Assembly: GCF_006716425.1 (NCBI RefSeq)
Contig: NZ_VFOZ01000001.1
Location: forward strand, 1,798,001 to 1,862,000
DNA: 64,000 nucleotides
Origin: Actinoallomurus bryophytorum
GTDB lineage: Bacteria; Actinomycetota; Actinomycetes; Streptosporangiales; Streptosporangiaceae
Direction: 5' to 3'
The notes under the pieces were generated by a model. The model was given only the letters and a program-made list of their open reading frames with translations. It was not told where the DNA came from and did no database searches. The position numbers were made by a program, and so were the translations under genes. Of the stretch, positions 62,735 to 64,000 are shown piece by piece; the first letter of the stretch is position 1; each line of letters starts with the position of its first letter.

Positions 62735-63304
62735 CTACGCGGAGTCGCGACCCGAACCGTCCCGAAGCAACCGCTCGATGCGCTCCAGACGCGCTTCTAT
62801 GGCCGCCAGCCGGCCCTCGATCGCGGACCCGCCGGAGGCGAAGACGCCCGGCGCAGGCCGCGACTGCTGACGGGAGCGCAGCACCGTGAGGACCGCGCGG
62901 CGCAGCTCCTCGAAGTCGACGCCCAGGCGCTTGAGCACCTCCGCTCCGCCGCCTTCGCCCTCGCGCAGGAGGCCGAGCAGGATGTGCTCGCTGCCGATGT
63001 AGTTGTGGCCCAGTTGCAACGCCTCGCGCAGCGAGAGCTCGAGGACCTTCTTGGCGCGTGCCGTGAACGGGACGTCACCGGCGTGCGGCTGCTGTCCCCG
63101 GCCGACCATGTCCTCGACCTCGGCACGTGCGGGCGCGAGGCCGGCGCCGAGCGAGGTGAGGACCTGGACCGCCGTCTCCGTGTCGTCGCGCAGCAGGCCG
63201 AGCAGGATGTGTTCCGTGCCGATGTGCTCGTGGTCGAGCAGCCGGGCTTCTTCCTTGGCGTAGACCACGACGCGGCGGGCGGTGTCGGTGAACCGCTCGA
63301 ACAA
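62735..63304 (-). CDS. Clp N-terminal repeat protein
   Basis: 189 residues with two Clp-N repeats: [40 protein letters not shown] (about 2-41) and [37 protein letters not shown] (about 77-113). No AAA ATPase follows, so it is a free adaptor-like ClpC N-domain. The C-terminus is a coiled coil ([18 protein letters not shown]). I chose the TTG at 63304 because GAGGTGG stands five nt upstream and it gives the family's usual MFERFTD start; GTG codons at 63313 and 63367 have no such site. Confidence 0.87.
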   Translation of the reverse strand: MFERFTDTARRVVVYAKEEARLLDHEHIGTEHILLGLLRDDTETAVQVLTSLGAGLAPARAEVEDMVGRGQQPHAGDVPFTARAKKVLELSLREALQLGHNYIGSEHILLGLLREGEGGGAEVLKRLGVDFEELRRAVLTVLRSRQQSRPAPGVFASGGSAIEGRLAAIEARLERIERLLRDGSGRDSA

Positions 63305-63379
63305 GTGGACCACCTCGAGAACGGTGGGGTGTGAAGCCTCTCGAACGTTACGTCCCCGGACTCTCACCCACCAATCGCA

Positions 63380-64000
63380 TCAGGAACGTTTGAGTTCCCA
63401 GCGCGGACCGCGCGGGGTGTCCTCGATGAGGATGCCGGCGGCGGTGAGACGGTCGCGGATCGCGTCGGCGGCGGCGTAGTCCTTGCGCTCGCGTGCGGCC
63501 TGCCGCTGCTCGATCGCCAGGGACACCAGCGCGTCGAGCACGCCGCTCAGATCCTCGTCCGCGCCTTCCCACGGCGGCGACAGCGGGTCGATGCCAAGGA
63601 CGCCGAGCATCGCGCGCAGCTCGGCGAGGACGCGTACGAGCGTGTCCTTGTCGCCGGCGGTCAGCGCGGTGTTGCCCTCGCGGACCGCCTCGTGGATGAC
63701 GGCGAGCGCCTGCGGCACCCCGAGGTCGTCGTTCATGGCGTCGGCGAACGCCTGCGGCAGCGTGCCCGGCTCCACCCGCCCGGCCATCTCCACCGCGCGT
63801 ACGACGAACGCCTCGATGCGCCGGTACGCGGCGGCGGCGTCGTGCAGGGCCTCGTCGGAGTAGTCGATCATCGAGCGGTAGTGCGCGGAACCGAGGTAGT
63901 AGCGGACCTCGACCGGGCGCGCCTTGTCGAGCAGGTCCGACAGGAGCACGACGTTGCCGATGGACTTGCTCATCTTCTCGCCGTTCACGGTGAGCAGCCC
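63380..64000 (-). CDS. cysS: Cysteine-tRNA ligase, C-terminal part (partial)
   Basis: The frame enters from the right edge and gives the last 206 residues. LTVNGEKMSKSIGN has the KMSKS motif of class I synthetases that closes on ATP; then HYRSMIDYSDEALHDAAAAYRRIEAF is the CysRS DALR-like helical region, followed by DLGVPQALAVIHE. The N-terminal HIGH motif and zinc site lie beyond the window. It is upstream of, and in line with, the Clp-N gene and rlmB, with about 75 nt between it and the Clp-N start. Confidence 0.95.
   Translation of the reverse strand, partial: GLLTVNGEKMSKSIGNVVLLSDLLDKARPVEVRYYLGSAHYRSMIDYSDEALHDAAAAYRRIEAFVVRAVEMAGRVEPGTLPQAFADAMNDDLGVPQALAVIHEAVREGNTALTAGDKDTLVRVLAELRAMLGVLGIDPLSPPWEGADEDLSGVLDALVSLAIEQRQAARERKDYAAADAIRDRLTAAGILIEDTPRGPRWELKRS

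Overview
The window is very GC-rich, dense in coding sequence and uses many GTG starts. It contains several actinobacterium-restricted families: DUF3027, DUF3263, the XPB-type helicase with its helicase-associated partner, LppU-like and Rpf proteins, and a mycosin-like protease. The order thrC, MoaD-like carrier, small cold-shock gene, CIRCE-controlled groEL is also known from Streptomyces. This points to a filamentous actinomycete chromosome, perhaps Streptosporangiales/Thermomonosporaceae-like (the exact genus is inference). There is no rRNA, CRISPR array, intact prophage or biosynthetic megacluster.

Region 1 (1-13.6 kb) is housekeeping. It holds a truncated GHKL-type ATPase, DUF3027, an MFS exporter, a CspB-type protein, a HAD phosphatase, an acyl-CoA ligase divergent from a TetR regulator, and the helicase-associated/XPB pair. 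Region 2 (13.6-21 kb) has an alpha/beta hydrolase and two divergent ArsR/SRPBCC modules, one split into two genes and one fused, with palindromes between them. A 158-bp MITE flanked by CTAG follows, then a LURP-one-like protein, groEL with two CIRCE elements, a cold-shock gene, and thrC overlapping a sulfur-carrier gene. Region 3 (21-33 kb) carries otsA and otsB separated by an ECF sigma factor, a membrane Ser/Thr kinase and a PadR regulator. Next come DUF3263, SAM hydroxide adenosyltransferase, a Ca2+/cation antiporter, MarR, a SHOCT protein, a mycosin-like protease and a DUF4097 lipoprotein.

Region 4 (33-45 kb) is catabolic and accessory: an epoxide hydrolase, a secreted tripeptidyl-aminopeptidase-like enzyme and a flavin-dependent monooxygenase. 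It also holds a SnoaL-like protein, an IclR regulator and a DUF1214-SDR-sulfotransferase operon. Two TAGAAC-N2-GTTCT palindromes resembling the mycobacterial KstR box link the SnoaL gene to the IclR/DUF1214 divergent promoter, suggesting a small steroid/lipid-type regulon. An Rpf lipoprotein closes the region. Region 5 (45-58 kb) has two methyltransferases, a membrane-protein/winged-helix pair, a GPH transporter, a large beta-propeller protein, a DJ-1/PfpI protein, a NarL-type two-component system, a HIT-like protein and a HEAT-like protein.

Region 6 (58.3-59 kb) contains an intact tRNA-Thr(TGT). A 36-bp exact copy of its 3' half lies 379 bp away, and between them is the relic of a RelE/HigB-type toxin; this looks like the scar of a tRNA-targeted integrative element. 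Region 7 (59-64 kb) has a TetR/SDR pair (the SDR lacks its catalytic Tyr), a proline/glycine-rich LppU-like membrane protein, rlmB, a Clp-N repeat protein and the C-terminal end of cysS. Several genes lacking a Shine-Dalgarno sequence have a TANNNT hexamer 5-8 nt before the start codon, as expected for leaderless transcripts.
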